Assembly (NCBI RefSeq): GCF_018729255.1
Contig: NZ_CP076060.1
Location: forward strand, 3,508,501-3,572,500
From: Cupriavidus sp. EM10
GTDB taxonomy: Bacteria > Pseudomonadota > Gammaproteobacteria > Burkholderiales > Burkholderiaceae
Length of the DNA: 64,000 nt
Reading direction: 5' to 3'
Shown: positions 7,076 through 16,658 of the stretch, in pieces
How positions within the stretch are numbered: position 1 is the first letter of the stretch
Layout of the letters: each line of letters starts with the position of its first letter
Notes under the pieces: generated by a model
What the model saw: the letters and a program-made list of their open reading frames with translations, nothing else
Database searches by the model: none
What the model was told of the DNA's origin: nothing
Translations under genes and position numbers: made by a program

Positions 7076-7543
7076 ATGCGAAAAATCGGGGCTACTAAAT
7101 TCCTTCGCTGGGCTCTCACGCTTCTGTTAGCCCTCGGTTTGGGCAGCGTCACTCTGTTGAATCATTGGTCGTCCGAGAAGACGCTCGCTGCGGCGAGCAA
7201 GATCGTGGTCGACAGGCCTTTGTCCGAGGACATTCACTTGTATGTGACGGAATGGACCGGCGGCAACGCGACAACGTCTTTTGTGTTTCGCTACTACCTC
7301 ACGAGCAAAGTCCTGGACCCGGATACGGTCAAGGTCCTCGCGCAACGGACTCCCGTTCTGACGGCCGATAACCGGGATGCCGTGATCTACGTAGCGGACC
7401 GCCGGGTTATGCTGTCGGTCAGGGGGCGCGTCCACCGATTCAGCAACGTCATCTACCTGACCGACGCAGATGGCCGATGGATTCCGAAACCACTGGAAAT
7501 CGTTGCCAGGATTGAAACGGAGGCGCCCGAAAGCATGCGGTGA
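7076..7543 (+). CDS. Unknown small membrane-anchored protein
   Basis: A 155-residue protein with a basic start (MRKIGATKFLRW) and one hydrophobic segment (about residues 12-28, ALTLLLALGLGSVTLL), then a soluble domain rich in beta-strand patterns (TSFVFRYYLTSKV, DAVIYVADRRVMLSVRGRV). It is probably an inner-membrane-anchored periplasmic protein. I recognise no family. Third codon positions look less GC-biased than in neighbouring genes (many ctt, ttg, gtt and att codons), which may mean later acquisition. A clear Shine-Dalgarno is not visible. It lies alone between the TRAP terminator and the rarD-like gene. Confidence 0.55.
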   Translation: MRKIGATKFLRWALTLLLALGLGSVTLLNHWSSEKTLAAASKIVVDRPLSEDIHLYVTEWTGGNATTSFVFRYYLTSKVLDPDTVKVLAQRTPVLTADNRDAVIYVADRRVMLSVRGRVHRFSNVIYLTDADGRWIPKPLEIVARIETEAPESMR

Positions 7544-7593
7544 TTCCCGGTAGAATCCGCCCCACAACCGGACATCTACCCGGGACAATTCCC

Positions 7594-8511
7594 ATGCAAC
7601 TCGGCATCCTCTACGCGCTCCTCGCGTACATCATCTGGGGCCTGCTGCCCCTCTACATCAAGTCGCTGCACGGCGTGGCGCCGCTGGAAATCCTGCTGCA
7701 CCGCATGGTGTGGTCGCTCGCGTTTCTGGGCGCGATCCTGCTGTGGCGCCGGCATTTTGGCTGGCTGCGCGACGTGGCGGCCAATCCGCGCCTGATCCTG
7801 AACTTCGCGGCCAGTGCCGGCCTGCTGTGCTGCAACTGGTTTCTTTATATCTGGGCGGTGTCGGCAGACCGCGTGGTCGACGCGAGCCTGGGCTACTTCA
7901 TCAATCCGCTGTTCAGCGTGCTGCTGGGCGTGCTGCTGCTGCATGAACGGCTGCGCCCCGTGCAGTGGGTGTCGATCGCGATTGCGGCCGCCGGGGTGTT
8001 CTGGCTGACCTGGTCGGCCGGACAACTGCCCTGGATCGCGCTGGGCCTGGCGGCGTCGTTCGGCGGGTATGGCCTGCTGCGCAAGACCGGGGCGCTTGGC
8101 GCGCTGGAGGGTTTGTCGCTGGAAACGCTGATCCTGTTTCCGCTGGCGGCGGCGGCGCTCGGCTTCCTCATGCTGACCGGACACGATACGACGCGCGGCG
8201 CAGCGACGGGTACGCAGATCCTGCTGCTGCTGGCCGGCCCGATCACTGCGGTACCGCTGCTGTTCTTTGCCGCCGGCGCCCGGCGCATCCCGCTGTCGTT
8301 GCTGGGCCTGCTGCAGTATGCGGGGCCGACGATCCAGCTCTTGCTTGGCATCTGGCTCTATCACGAGCCGTTCCCGGTGCAGAAGCAGATCGGCTATGCG
8401 CTGATCTGGATTTCGCTGGCCATTTACGCGGCAGAGGGTTTGCTGGTCAGCCGGTTTGCGACCAAGAGAATCATCGATGCGAAAATAAACCAGCATAACG
8501 ACTTACGGTAA
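7594..8511 (+). CDS. rarD: RarD-like EamA family permease
   Basis: A 305-residue polytopic membrane protein from the ATG at 7594; an upstream in-frame start at 7540 would overlap the preceding gene and add a non-hydrophobic extension. The start MQLGILYALLAYIIWGLLPL with LHRMVWSL following is typical of RarD, a drug/metabolite transporter family member with ten predicted helices. Two EamA repeats are visible, the second with LSLLGLLQYAGPTIQLLLGI and the final helix ALIWISLAIYAAEGL. E. coli RarD is named for a chloramphenicol-sensitivity phenotype; its physiological substrate is unsettled. The family match is sure, the substrate unknown. Confidence 0.88.
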   Translation: MQLGILYALLAYIIWGLLPLYIKSLHGVAPLEILLHRMVWSLAFLGAILLWRRHFGWLRDVAANPRLILNFAASAGLLCCNWFLYIWAVSADRVVDASLGYFINPLFSVLLGVLLLHERLRPVQWVSIAIAAAGVFWLTWSAGQLPWIALGLAASFGGYGLLRKTGALGALEGLSLETLILFPLAAAALGFLMLTGHDTTRGAATGTQILLLLAGPITAVPLLFFAAGARRIPLSLLGLLQYAGPTIQLLLGIWLYHEPFPVQKQIGYALIWISLAIYAAEGLLVSRFATKRIIDAKINQHNDLR

Positions 8512-8576
8512 TTATCTGTCGCCAGAATAGTTGGGGCGACTGCTCCCTATTCCGGAAACAAGGTCGCCACACTATA

Positions 8577-8592
8577 CTGTACGTTTATACAG
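8577..8592. promoter_or_regulatory. LexA (SOS) box upstream of dinB
   Basis: CTGTACGTTTATACAG matches the LexA consensus CTGT-N8-ACAG exactly. The symmetry extends outward as ATA on the left and TAT on the right (8574-8595). It lies 23 bp before the dinB start, the expected place for SOS repression. Confidence 0.88.
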
Positions 8593-8614
8593 TATCGATC
8601 CACCGCCCTCGCCC

Positions 8615-9787
8615 ATGCCCCCGAACGCCCCTCGGCGCATTGCCCATCTCGACATGGACGCGTTCTACGCCTCGGTGGAACTGCTGCGCTATCCGGATCT
8701 GCGCGGGCGGGCGGTGGTCATCGGCGGCGGCCGCAACGCCGTGCCGGAGGACCTGCCCGACGGCTCACGTCGCTATGCGCGGCTGCGCGACTACGTGGGA
8801 CGCGGCGTAGTCACCACTTCGACCTATGAAGCCCGCGCCCTGGGCGTGTTTTCGGCCATGGGTATGATGAAGGCCGCGAAGCTGGCGCCCGACGCCATCC
8901 TGCTGCCCACGGATTTCGACGCCTATCGCCGCTACTCGGGTTTGTTCAAGGCTGCGGTCAGGACATTCACCGGACAAATAGAAGATCGCGGTATCGATGA
9001 GATCTATATCGATCTCAGTGATATCGAGGGAGAGCCGCAAGAGGTGGCGGGCCGCATCAAGGCAGCCGTGCACGACGCCACGGGCCTGACATGCTCGATC
9101 TGCGTGGCACCGAACAAGCTGCTGGCCAAGATCGGTTCCGAGCTCGACAAGCCCAACGGGCTGACCATCCTGACACCGGCCGATATCCCCACGCGCATCT
9201 GGCCGCTGCCGGCGCGCAAGGTGAACGGCATCGGCCCCAAGGCGGCCGAAAAGCTTCAGGCCATCGGCATCGACACCGTGGGCGACCTGGCCGAAGCCGA
9301 CCTGGCGCTGCTGCAGGCCCATTTCGGCCGCAACTATGCCGGCTGGCTGGTGGAGGTGGCCCATGGCCGCGACGATCGCCAGGTGGTGGTCAGTTCCGAA
9401 CCCAAGTCGATGAGCCGCGAAACCACGTTCGAGCGCGACCTGCATCCGCGTAACGACCGTCCCATGCTTTCCGAGCAGTTCACCAAACTGTGCATGCGGG
9501 TGGCCGATGACCTGCGCCGCAAGGGCTACGTGGGCCGCACCGTGGGCATCAAGCTGCGTTTCGACGATTTCCATACCGTTACGCGCGACCTGACGATGAC
9601 TGCCCACACCGCCGATGGCGCGGCGATACGGCGCGGGGCCACCGAGTGCCTGAAGCGGATCCCGCTGGAGCGGCGCATCCGCCTGCTGGGGGTCCGCGTC
9701 AGCGCCCTGCTGCCCGCCGGCGAGCAAGGTGACGATCCGGCGCCGGTGCAGGAAGAATTCCGCTTCGACGACGAGGCCGAGGGCTAA
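8615..9787 (+). CDS. dinB: DNA polymerase IV (Y-family translesion polymerase)
   Basis: A 390-residue protein. The palm starts with HLDMDAFYASVE (D13 and D15 region), one metal-binding site, and the second acidic cluster is DRGIDEIYIDLSD, a slight variant of the usual SVDEAYLD. ARALGVFSAMGMMKA is a Y-family finger motif, and the thumb region has NGIGPKAAEKLQAIGI (helix-hairpin-helix). The little-finger domain ends the protein. Pol IV copies damaged templates and extends mismatched ends, at the cost of errors. The start at 8615 puts the catalytic Asp near the N-terminus as usual; the longer frame from 8531 would run across the LexA box. Regulation by LexA is supported by that box. Confidence 0.95.
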   Translation: MPPNAPRRIAHLDMDAFYASVELLRYPDLRGRAVVIGGGRNAVPEDLPDGSRRYARLRDYVGRGVVTTSTYEARALGVFSAMGMMKAAKLAPDAILLPTDFDAYRRYSGLFKAAVRTFTGQIEDRGIDEIYIDLSDIEGEPQEVAGRIKAAVHDATGLTCSICVAPNKLLAKIGSELDKPNGLTILTPADIPTRIWPLPARKVNGIGPKAAEKLQAIGIDTVGDLAEADLALLQAHFGRNYAGWLVEVAHGRDDRQVVVSSEPKSMSRETTFERDLHPRNDRPMLSEQFTKLCMRVADDLRRKGYVGRTVGIKLRFDDFHTVTRDLTMTAHTADGAAIRRGATECLKRIPLERRIRLLGVRVSALLPAGEQGDDPAPVQEEFRFDDEAEG

Positions 9788-9922
9788 GCGGCGCCGTCCC
9801 CCCTGGCCAAAAGCCCCCACGCCATACAGCCCTATCTATCTCCCGGTAGAATCGGCGGCTTCGACGGGTGCCTGTCGAAAGCACCTGAAAGCACCTTGCC
9901 CCCTCCGCCCAAGCGCGTCCCC

Positions 9923-11119
9923 ATGACCCCATCCGCCGCCACCGCCCAACGTACCGCCGCTCCGGCCGCCTGGATTACACCCTTGCTGGCCGTGGCCTGC
10001 GGCATGATCGTCGCCAACCTGTACTACGCGCAGCCGCTGGTGGGGCCGATTGCCCGCGCGTTGCAGTTGTCGCCGGAAATCGCCGGCCTGATCGTGACGC
10101 TGATCCAGATCGGGTACTGCGTGGGCCTGCTGCTGCTGGTGCCGCTGGGCGATATCGTAGAGAACCGCAAGCTCGTGCTGACGCTGGTGGGCGGCTGCGC
10201 TGTGGCCCTGCTGGCAGCGGCGCTGGCCAAGCATGCCAGCGTGTTCCTGGTGGCGGGCTGCGCGATCGGGCTGTGCTCGGTGGCCGTACAGGTGCTGGTG
10301 CCATTCGCGGCGCACCTGGCGCCCGAGCACGCGCGCGGACGCGCGGTTGGCAATGTCACCAGCGGGCTGCTGATGGGCATCATGCTGGCGCGTCCGGTGT
10401 CGAGCCTGGTGTCCGACCTGTTCGGCTGGCACGCGATCTTCGCCGCCTCCGCCGTGGCGATGGTGCTGCTGGGCATCGTGCTGGCGCGCAAGCTGCCGCA
10501 GCGCCGCCCGACGCCGGGCGTCAACTACATCCAGATGCTCGGCTCGATGAGCCATCTGCTGCGTACCCAGCCCGTGCTGCGTCGCCGGGCCGCGTACCAG
10601 GCCGCCATGTTCGGCGTCTTCAGCCTGTTCTGGACCACCACGCCGCTGTATCTGGCCGGCCCGGCGTTCCACATGTCGCAGACCGGCATCGCCATCTTCG
10701 CGCTGGTCGGCGTGGCCGGGGCGATTGCCGCGCCGATGGCGGGCCGCTATGCCGACCGTGGCCACAGCCGGCAGATGACCGCGCTGGCGCTGGTACTTGG
10801 CGCTGCATCGTTCCTGCTGAGCCGGGCGGGCGCGGAGGGTTCGCTACTGTCGTTGCTGTCGCTGACCGTGGCCGCCGTGCTGCTCGATTTCGCGGTGTCG
10901 ACCAACCTGGTGATCGGCCAGCGTGCAATCTTCTCGCTGTCCGACGAGCACCGCAGCCGGCTCAACGGCCTGTACATGGCGATCTTCTTCGTGGGCGGCG
11001 CCATCGGGTCGTCGGTCGGTGCCTGGGCGTATGCGCGCGCCGGATGGCCGCTGGCCAGCTGGATCGGCTTTGCCCTGCCCGCCATCGCGCTGCTGTACTT
11101 CCGCAGGGAACGTCGTTGA
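9923..11119 (+). CDS. MFS transporter
   Basis: A 398-residue polytopic protein with about 12 hydrophobic segments. The early [20 protein letters not shown] is a hallmark of one MFS subgroup related to YnfM and arabinose-polymer exporters. [14 protein letters not shown] carries the loop 2-3 MFS motif, and the second half has [16 protein letters not shown], its repeat. Substrate cannot be told; drug or sugar efflux is most often assigned. An upstream TTG at 9896 is in frame, but the ATG leaves a short cytoplasmic N-terminus and is preferred. It ends 45 bp before the convergent racemase. Confidence 0.88.
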   Translation: MTPSAATAQRTAAPAAWITPLLAVACGMIVANLYYAQPLVGPIARALQLSPEIAGLIVTLIQIGYCVGLLLLVPLGDIVENRKLVLTLVGGCAVALLAAALAKHASVFLVAGCAIGLCSVAVQVLVPFAAHLAPEHARGRAVGNVTSGLLMGIMLARPVSSLVSDLFGWHAIFAASAVAMVLLGIVLARKLPQRRPTPGVNYIQMLGSMSHLLRTQPVLRRRAAYQAAMFGVFSLFWTTTPLYLAGPAFHMSQTGIAIFALVGVAGAIAAPMAGRYADRGHSRQMTALALVLGAASFLLSRAGAEGSLLSLLSLTVAAVLLDFAVSTNLVIGQRAIFSLSDEHRSRLNGLYMAIFFVGGAIGSSVGAWAYARAGWPLASWIGFALPAIALLYFRRERR

Positions 11120-11164
11120 TCAGCCAGATCTGACGGCCTCCAGCGACAACAAATGGAGAATCGG

Positions 11165-11857
11165 CTACGGCGCCACCGCGCGTTGCAATGCCGCCCGCGC
11201 CAGCAGGCGCGTGGAGTCGAGCGTCGGCAATGACGAATTGCCATCGCCGATGATCAGCGGAATCTCGGTGCAGCCCAGCACCACCGCGTCGCAACCGCTA
11301 TCCCGCAGGTCGTCGATCACGCGCTGGAACGTGGCCACGCCTTCCGGCGTGACGATGCCGGGCACCAGCTGGTTCATGATCACGTGGTCGATCCATGCGC
11401 GGTCCTCCACCGGCGGCCGCACCGCCTCGACCCCGCGCGCGGCCAAGGCCGCCGGATAGACCTCGCTATCCACCAGCCAGCGCGTACCGGTGATGCCCAG
11501 CCGCCGGAAACCGCGCGCCACGGCGGCGTCGGCCACCACCTCGGCGATATGCAGCCAGGGCAGCGGCGAAGTCGGCAGCACCAGGCCCAGCGCCGCGTGG
11601 ATCGTGTTGTCCGGACAGATCACGAAATCGGCGCCGGCCGCCGCCAGCTTGTTTGCCGAGCGCAGCATCAGGTTCGCCACGCCCTGCAGGTCGCCGCGCT
11701 CCAGGCACGCCACATAGGTGGCCAGGGATGGCGTATGCATCGTAATTTCCGGATGTCCGTGCGCGCCGAGATAGGCGGCCCCCTCCATGCAGATCGTGCG
11801 ATAGCACAATGCCGCCCCTTCGGCGGAACAGGCCGCGATGCCGATGTGCTGAGGCAT
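11165..11857 (-). CDS. Aspartate/glutamate racemase family protein
   Basis: A 230-residue protein of the Asp/Glu/hydantoin racemase superfamily, which inverts amino-acid stereocentres with two acid/base residues. The C-terminal one is intact: AVVLGCTEIPL with C196. The N-terminal motif, usually CNT, is ICPDNTIH here, so Asp83 lies where the cysteine normally is and Cys81 is two residues earlier. This variant seems typical of a subgroup of broad or unknown specificity. Glutamate racemase (MurI) is unlikely on sequence style. GGGAGATC lies just upstream of the ATG on the minus strand. Confidence 0.8.
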   Translation of the reverse strand: MPQHIGIAACSAEGAALCYRTICMEGAAYLGAHGHPEITMHTPSLATYVACLERGDLQGVANLMLRSANKLAAAGADFVICPDNTIHAALGLVLPTSPLPWLHIAEVVADAAVARGFRRLGITGTRWLVDSEVYPAALAARGVEAVRPPVEDRAWIDHVIMNQLVPGIVTPEGVATFQRVIDDLRDSGCDAVVLGCTEIPLIIGDGNSSLPTLDSTRLLARAALQRAVAP

Positions 11858-12025
11858 AAGAGATCTCCCTTGATGGTAGACAGGCTTTCATGATGGCATG
11901 CCCGGGGCGGCTGCACTACACTGAGCCGGCGCGCCACGCCGTGGCGTGGCCGCCGTCGATGTAGCAGGCGAAAGTCGCCGTTTCACTACCCGCCGGGCCG
12001 GCGGGCCTTGCCGGGGAGACGTTCG

Positions 12026-13851
12026 ATGTCATGGCGCAAATTGCTGCCGCGGCCGCGCTGGCTGCCGCGTGCGGCGCTCATGCACCCGCAGCGCGTGGTG
12101 ATCGCCGGCTTCAGCCTGGCGATGCTGCTGATGTTCATCGTGGGCGGGCGCGACCTGTACCTGCTGCGCGAACGCGTGCTGTCGTCGCGCCAGCACGAAC
12201 TCACGTTGCGCGCGCTGGGCGGCGAAGCGGTGTTTTCCGCCGAACGGTCCAAGCTCATCTTCGTGCGCGACTATGCGCAACAACTGATTACCCTCTACGA
12301 CACTGGCGCCGCACCGGCCGACCCCGCCGTGGAGCGCGCTTTCGCCCAGCGCAACGAGCCCGTCTGGCAGATGGAGGTGCCGCTGGGCGATGCCCCGGTG
12401 GTGGGCGCGGCGCCGGCGCTGCTGAAGGGACTGGAGGGCTTCGACCGCCGCGACGCCGACCTGCACGCGGACCTGTACGCGGCGCGGCAGCTGAGCCACG
12501 TGCTGGGCCTGAGCCTGCGGCTGCGCGATGGCGACGACCCCGCTGGGACAGTAAGCTATATCTCCAGCAACGGCCTCTATGTCACCTATCCCCGCTGGCG
12601 CCGGACAAGGCGCCGGCCCTCTTTAAGCGCTTCAGCGATATCTCGTATTACCGCGATGTGCTGCCCGAGCGCGATGCGTCCAGGGAGATTCGCTGGACGC
12701 GCGTCTACACGCAATTCGAAAGCACCCAGCTTCGCACCACGTTGAGCATTCCGGTCTACGTGGAAGACCGCTTTCGCGGCGTGGTGGCCGTCGACGTGGC
12801 CCTGTCACGCCTGCGCGACCTGATAGGCGTGCCCGACGATGCCGGCACCACGCGGTTCCTGATGGACTATCGCGGCGGCATCATCGTATCGAGCCAGCAC
12901 ACCGTACGCACCGACATGCGCTGGCCCGACGATGTGGGGCCCACCTGGCGCGGGGTAACGCCCCAGCAGATGTTCCAGGCAGGCGCCGGCATGCGGCACG
13001 TGGATGGCGAATACCTGCTCTATCAGCCAGTTGGCCAACGGGGTACGTGGCTGCTGGTGGAGACCTTCAGCGATGTCGATGTGTGGCGGGCGGTCCTGAA
13101 ACGCACCAGCGCCCCGCTGCTGTCGATCTGGCTGGCGCTGCCGTTGCTGATGTTCGTCACGCTGCGTGTGGTGACGCTGCTGTTCCGCCATTACGTGGCG
13201 GCCGGCCAGCGGTTGCAGCAGCTGGCCGAAACCGACCCCCTGACGGCCCTGGCCAATCGCCGGCACTTCGGCGAGGCGTATGGCAGGGAAGCGGCACGGC
13301 GGCGGCGCGAACACGAGTCTGCGGGGAACGATGGCGAAGCCGGTGGGGCAGATGGAGCCAGGGCGGACGCGACCCCGCCCACACCCCTGTCGATGCTGAT
13401 GATCGACATCGACTTCTTCAAACGCGTGAACGATCGCTGGGGTCACGCCAGTGGCGACCACGTGCTGGTGGCGCTGGCCGACGTGCTGCGCCAGAACCTG
13501 CGTGAGATCGACCTGCCGGCCCGGCTTGGCGGCGAGGAATTCGCGGTGCTGCTGCCGCAGACCACGCTGGCCGATGCCGAGGCAACGGCCGAGCGGCTGC
13601 GTGCCGCCGTGCAGGGCACGCCGGTGGCACCGGCACCCGATGCGCCGCCGCCCGGCGAGGGCGACGGACACATTCACTTCACTGTATCGATTGGCGTCGC
13701 AGAAGCCGTGAGCGACGATTCCCGGACACTCGATGCCATGCTGGCGACGGCCGACCGCCGTCTATATGCCGCCAAGCAGGCGGGCCGAAACCGGGTGTGC
13801 GCGGCTGATGCGCCGGCCGGCAGTACTGTGGCGCCAACTGTCCCGGGATAA
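12026..13851 (+). pseudogene. Membrane diguanylate cyclase (GGDEF), frame broken once
   Basis: Two overlapping frames make one protein. The first (ATG 12026, seven bases after GGGGAG) gives an N-terminal helix (VVIAGFSLAMLLMFIVGG) and the start of a periplasmic sensor up to YVTYP. The second continues with PLAPDKAPALFKRF, the rest of the sensor (PDC/Cache-like, FLMDYRGGIIVSS), a helix (SIWLALPLLMFVTL) and GGDEF. The active site is GGEEF, preceded by REID five residues upstream, the RxxD inhibitory site. One base is missing in the C-run 12590-12593; adding it gives about 608 residues. It should make cyclic di-GMP if intact. An Ala/Gly-rich insert lies in the GGDEF domain. Confidence 0.85.
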
Positions 13852-13893
13852 GGCAGTTCATGGACGTCTCCTCCGCTGACGTGCTTAACGTGC

Positions 13894-14406
13894 TTAATGC
13901 GCTTGACTTGCTTGACGCAACAGGAATGCGATGTCGTCGGCGGTGATGACCGACACCGGAATGCCCTTGCGGCGCTGGAACAGGATGTGCTGCTGCACGC
14001 GGCTGCGCTGCTCCGCGAACGTGGCGGGATCGATCGGCGTGCCGATGCGCGCGTAATGCTGCACCAGCAGCTTGTAGGCGCGATGCCGGATCTGCAGCGT
14101 CTCGTTGTCGGCGCGCAGCCGCTGCCATTCGGCAGGGCTCAGGTCCAGCGTGTGATTGAGTTCGTCGACGGTGCGCGCATGCAGGTCGCGATACATGTCG
14201 CGCTCGGCCTCGGCGCGATGCAGTTCGTCGCGCAGGGCCATGATCTTGTGTTGCAGCTTGAGGGTCTGCCCCACGGCTGCCTGCATGCCCTTGGCCGCTT
14301 CCAGCGCCTGGTTGGCGGCGGCGACCGTGCTCTTCCACAGGCCGCGGTCGGCCCCTGCGTCGAGTTCCGGCGGCCAGCCGTCCGACGCCTTGATCGTTGT
14401 ATCCAT
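13894..14406 (-). CDS. Unknown coiled-coil protein
   Basis: A 170-residue soluble protein from the ATG at 14406. Its middle (about residues 30-110) is a long helix with heptad character: KLQHKIMALRDELHRAEAER then DMYRDLHARTVDELNHTLDL. The C-terminal third is compact (FQRRKGIPVSVITADDIAFL). No signal peptide or membrane segment is visible. I do not recognise the family; it may be lineage-specific. A longer frame exists upstream to 14499 but its extension looks random. It is convergent with the GGDEF gene and its start faces a 464-bp gap. Confidence 0.6.
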   Translation of the reverse strand: MDTTIKASDGWPPELDAGADRGLWKSTVAAANQALEAAKGMQAAVGQTLKLQHKIMALRDELHRAEAERDMYRDLHARTVDELNHTLDLSPAEWQRLRADNETLQIRHRAYKLLVQHYARIGTPIDPATFAEQRSRVQQHILFQRRKGIPVSVITADDIAFLLRQASQAH

Positions 14407-14870
14407 GATTGACCCCAAACCTTCTTGTTTTACTGCACCCGAAAACGACTTTCCCGAAAGATCCCGAACCGGCCAGCGCCTCGTTGTGCGATGGTCCATG
14501 TCATGTATTTTTTCAACCCTTGTTGCCGTGGCACGGCGACTGCGCGGGGCCGTCGGTGCGGCAGGCCACTGAGACAGATCGTAGTGAGATGTCTGACTTG
14601 CGCCAAGTCAAAGATGTGCAGATCTGATCTGGCCGATGCAACGATGCCAAAAACGACAGGCCACGCCGTGGCAGCGACGAGAGCCCGAGGCAGACAAAGC
14701 AGACAACACCACGTAAACCCCGAGGCACAAGCAGACGTTTTGACAGGGTTTTGACAGTTTCACGAATCTAGAATTCGGGCCATGGCTATTGCTGTCTCTT
14801 CGAGCGACGATTCGAGCGACCGCAGTCAGCCGCCACAACCACAACATTCCAATAAGACAGGAGACACGCG
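14407..14870. other. Divergent intergenic region between coiled-coil gene and tctC
   Basis: No gene is convincing. It holds a perfect inverted repeat TGACTTG-CGC-CAAGTCA (14594-14610) and a direct repeat GTTTTGACAG (14737-14746 and 14748-14757, 11 bp period). Each copy of the latter contains TTGACA, a perfect -35 hexamer. TAGAAT at 14769-14774 is -10-like but sits 12 or 23 bp from them, so the promoter is not settled. Confidence 0.4.
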
Positions 14871-15839
14871 ATGCATCGCACGCTGGCCCGCTTTACCCAT
14901 GTCTTCGCCGCTTCGGCCGCGCTGGCTGCCGCCGTGGTGGCCGCGCCGGCCTACGCCGTCGACAACCTCAAGGTCATGATCGGCGCCAACCCCGGCGGCG
15001 GCTACGACCAGACCGGCCGCTCGATCGGCGCGGCCATGGTGGCGGCCGGCACGGCCAAGACGGCTTCGTATGACAACAAGGGCGGCGCGGGCGGCACCAT
15101 TGGCCTGACGCAGTTCGTGAACACCGACAAGGGCAACCCGAACGCACTGATCGTGACGGGCGCGGTGATGGTGGGTGCCATCGAAACCAACCACCCGCCG
15201 GTGACGCTGAAGAACGCCACGCCGATCGCACGGCTGTTTGCCGACACGATGGTGATCACGGTGCCGGCCAGCTCGCCGATCAAGTCCATGAAGGACCTGA
15301 CCACGCAGCTCAAGGCCAATCCGGGCAGCGTCAGCTGGGGCGGCGGTTCGAAAGGTTCGATCGACCACATCCTGGCCGGCCTGATCGCCAAGGACATCGG
15401 CGTGGATCCGAAGAAGATCAACTACGTGCCGTTCCAGGGCGGTGGCGAGGCGTCGGCATCGATCCTGGGTGGCCACGTGACCGTGGGCATCGCAGGCGTG
15501 TCGGAATTCCTGCCGTTCATCAAGACCGGCAAGATGCGCGCGCTGGCCGTGACGTCGAAGGACCGCACCGCCGATATCCCGACCCTGAAGGAACAGGGCG
15601 TGAACGTCGAGATCTACAACTGGCGCGGCGTGTACGGCGCGCCCGGCATCACCGCCGACCAGCGCAAGGCCATGATCGATGCCGTGGTGAAGGGCACCGA
15701 GAACAAGGTCTGGAAGGACGCGCTGCAGAAGAACGACTGGACGCCGTTCCTGCTGACCGGCGACGAGTTCGGCAAGTTCGTCGAAGCCGAATCGACCCGC
15801 CTGGGCGCCACGCTGCGCGAGCTGGGCGTCGCGAAGTAA
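14871..15839 (+). CDS. tctC: Tripartite tricarboxylate transporter receptor (TctC/Bug family)
   Basis: A 322-residue periplasmic protein with a cleavable signal peptide (ending AAPAYA, about residue 29). The Bug-family fold is shown by LKVMIGANPGGGYDQTGR, the residues that cradle a carboxylate, then DNKGGAGGTIG, the helix-dipole loop, and GGGEASASILGGHV. Tct systems import citrate or other polycarboxylates using an ion gradient. The membrane partners TctB and TctA follow on the same strand, so this is a complete system. The ligand cannot be read from sequence. A Shine-Dalgarno AGGAG lies just before the ATG. Confidence 0.92.
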   Translation: MHRTLARFTHVFAASAALAAAVVAAPAYAVDNLKVMIGANPGGGYDQTGRSIGAAMVAAGTAKTASYDNKGGAGGTIGLTQFVNTDKGNPNALIVTGAVMVGAIETNHPPVTLKNATPIARLFADTMVITVPASSPIKSMKDLTTQLKANPGSVSWGGGSKGSIDHILAGLIAKDIGVDPKKINYVPFQGGGEASASILGGHVTVGIAGVSEFLPFIKTGKMRALAVTSKDRTADIPTLKEQGVNVEIYNWRGVYGAPGITADQRKAMIDAVVKGTENKVWKDALQKNDWTPFLLTGDEFGKFVEAESTRLGATLRELGVAK

Positions 15840-16157
15840 CGCACGAGAAAGCACGTCGGCCAGGCAACGCTACACCAGGGGGGCTGCGCGCAACGCGGTC
15901 CCACCTTTCGCCACCCGGTGGCAACCACCACCGGCGCTGCCTGCAAGAAGTAGTAGAAATACGAGAAGTCGTTACCCGAGTCGCGGAAGTTTGCTTCACC
16001 CTGTCGTTCCCGCCCGGCTGCCGATCGATGACCGGCACGCACGGAGGACGGCACGGGGTCACGGTGCCGCCATCACCTGCGCAACACCGAAAACCAGACC
16101 AATAACGTCACCGGACCCCGTGACCGCGCGGGTGGCAGGACCATCCGAGAGCCCCAC
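15840..16157. other. Gap between tctC and tctB
   Basis: 318 bp with no gene. GGTCACGG (near 16057) and CCGTGACC (near 16115) are inverted copies that could form a long-range hairpin, possibly lowering expression of the membrane genes relative to the receptor. Otherwise I see nothing. Confidence 0.3.
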
Positions 16158-16631
16158 ATGAAACCATCCCACGTATCCATCGGCGTCGCCATCCTGGCGC
16201 TGTCCGTGTTCTTCTTCGCCGGCATACCGGGCATTTCGGGCGACGAAGGCTATGCCGGCCTGTCGCCGCGCTTCGTGCCCACGCTGGTGGCCATCGGCCT
16301 GGCCGTTTGTGGCGCGCTGCTGCTGTGGCAGGGCTTGCGCGGCGGCTTCCGCAACATGCCCGAGGAAGACGCCGAGCTGCCTTCGGCGCCGCACAACTTC
16401 AAGGGCTTCCTGTGGGTAGCGGCCGGCCTGGTGGCCAACATGGCACTGATCGGCACGCTGGGCTTCGTGTTCTCGTCGACGCTGATGATGGTGTGCGTGG
16501 CGCGCGGCTACGGCAGCCGCCGCATCGTGCGCGACGCGCTGATCGGCCTGGTGCTGACGCTGCCGATGTGGGCGCTGTTCGATTTCCTGCTTGGCATCAA
16601 CCTGCCGCTGCTGCCCGTCGCGGGCTTCTGA
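16158..16631 (+). CDS. tctB: Tripartite tricarboxylate transporter small membrane protein TctB
   Basis: A 157-residue protein with four hydrophobic segments: near residues 6-25 (SIGVAILALSVFFFAGIPGI), 40-58, 82-105 and 125-150. This is the size and layout of TctB, the small inner-membrane subunit that pairs with TctA. It sits between tctC and tctA, 27 bp before tctA. TctB sequences diverge strongly, so assignment rests on size, topology and position. Confidence 0.85.
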   Translation: MKPSHVSIGVAILALSVFFFAGIPGISGDEGYAGLSPRFVPTLVAIGLAVCGALLLWQGLRGGFRNMPEEDAELPSAPHNFKGFLWVAAGLVANMALIGTLGFVFSSTLMMVCVARGYGSRRIVRDALIGLVLTLPMWALFDFLLGINLPLLPVAGF

Positions 16632-16658
16632 CCCCAACGCCCTACGGGAGACACTGAC

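Noticed and set aside
14425..14754. Small frames upstream of tctC
   Set aside because: No family character or ribosome site; lie in a divergent control region.
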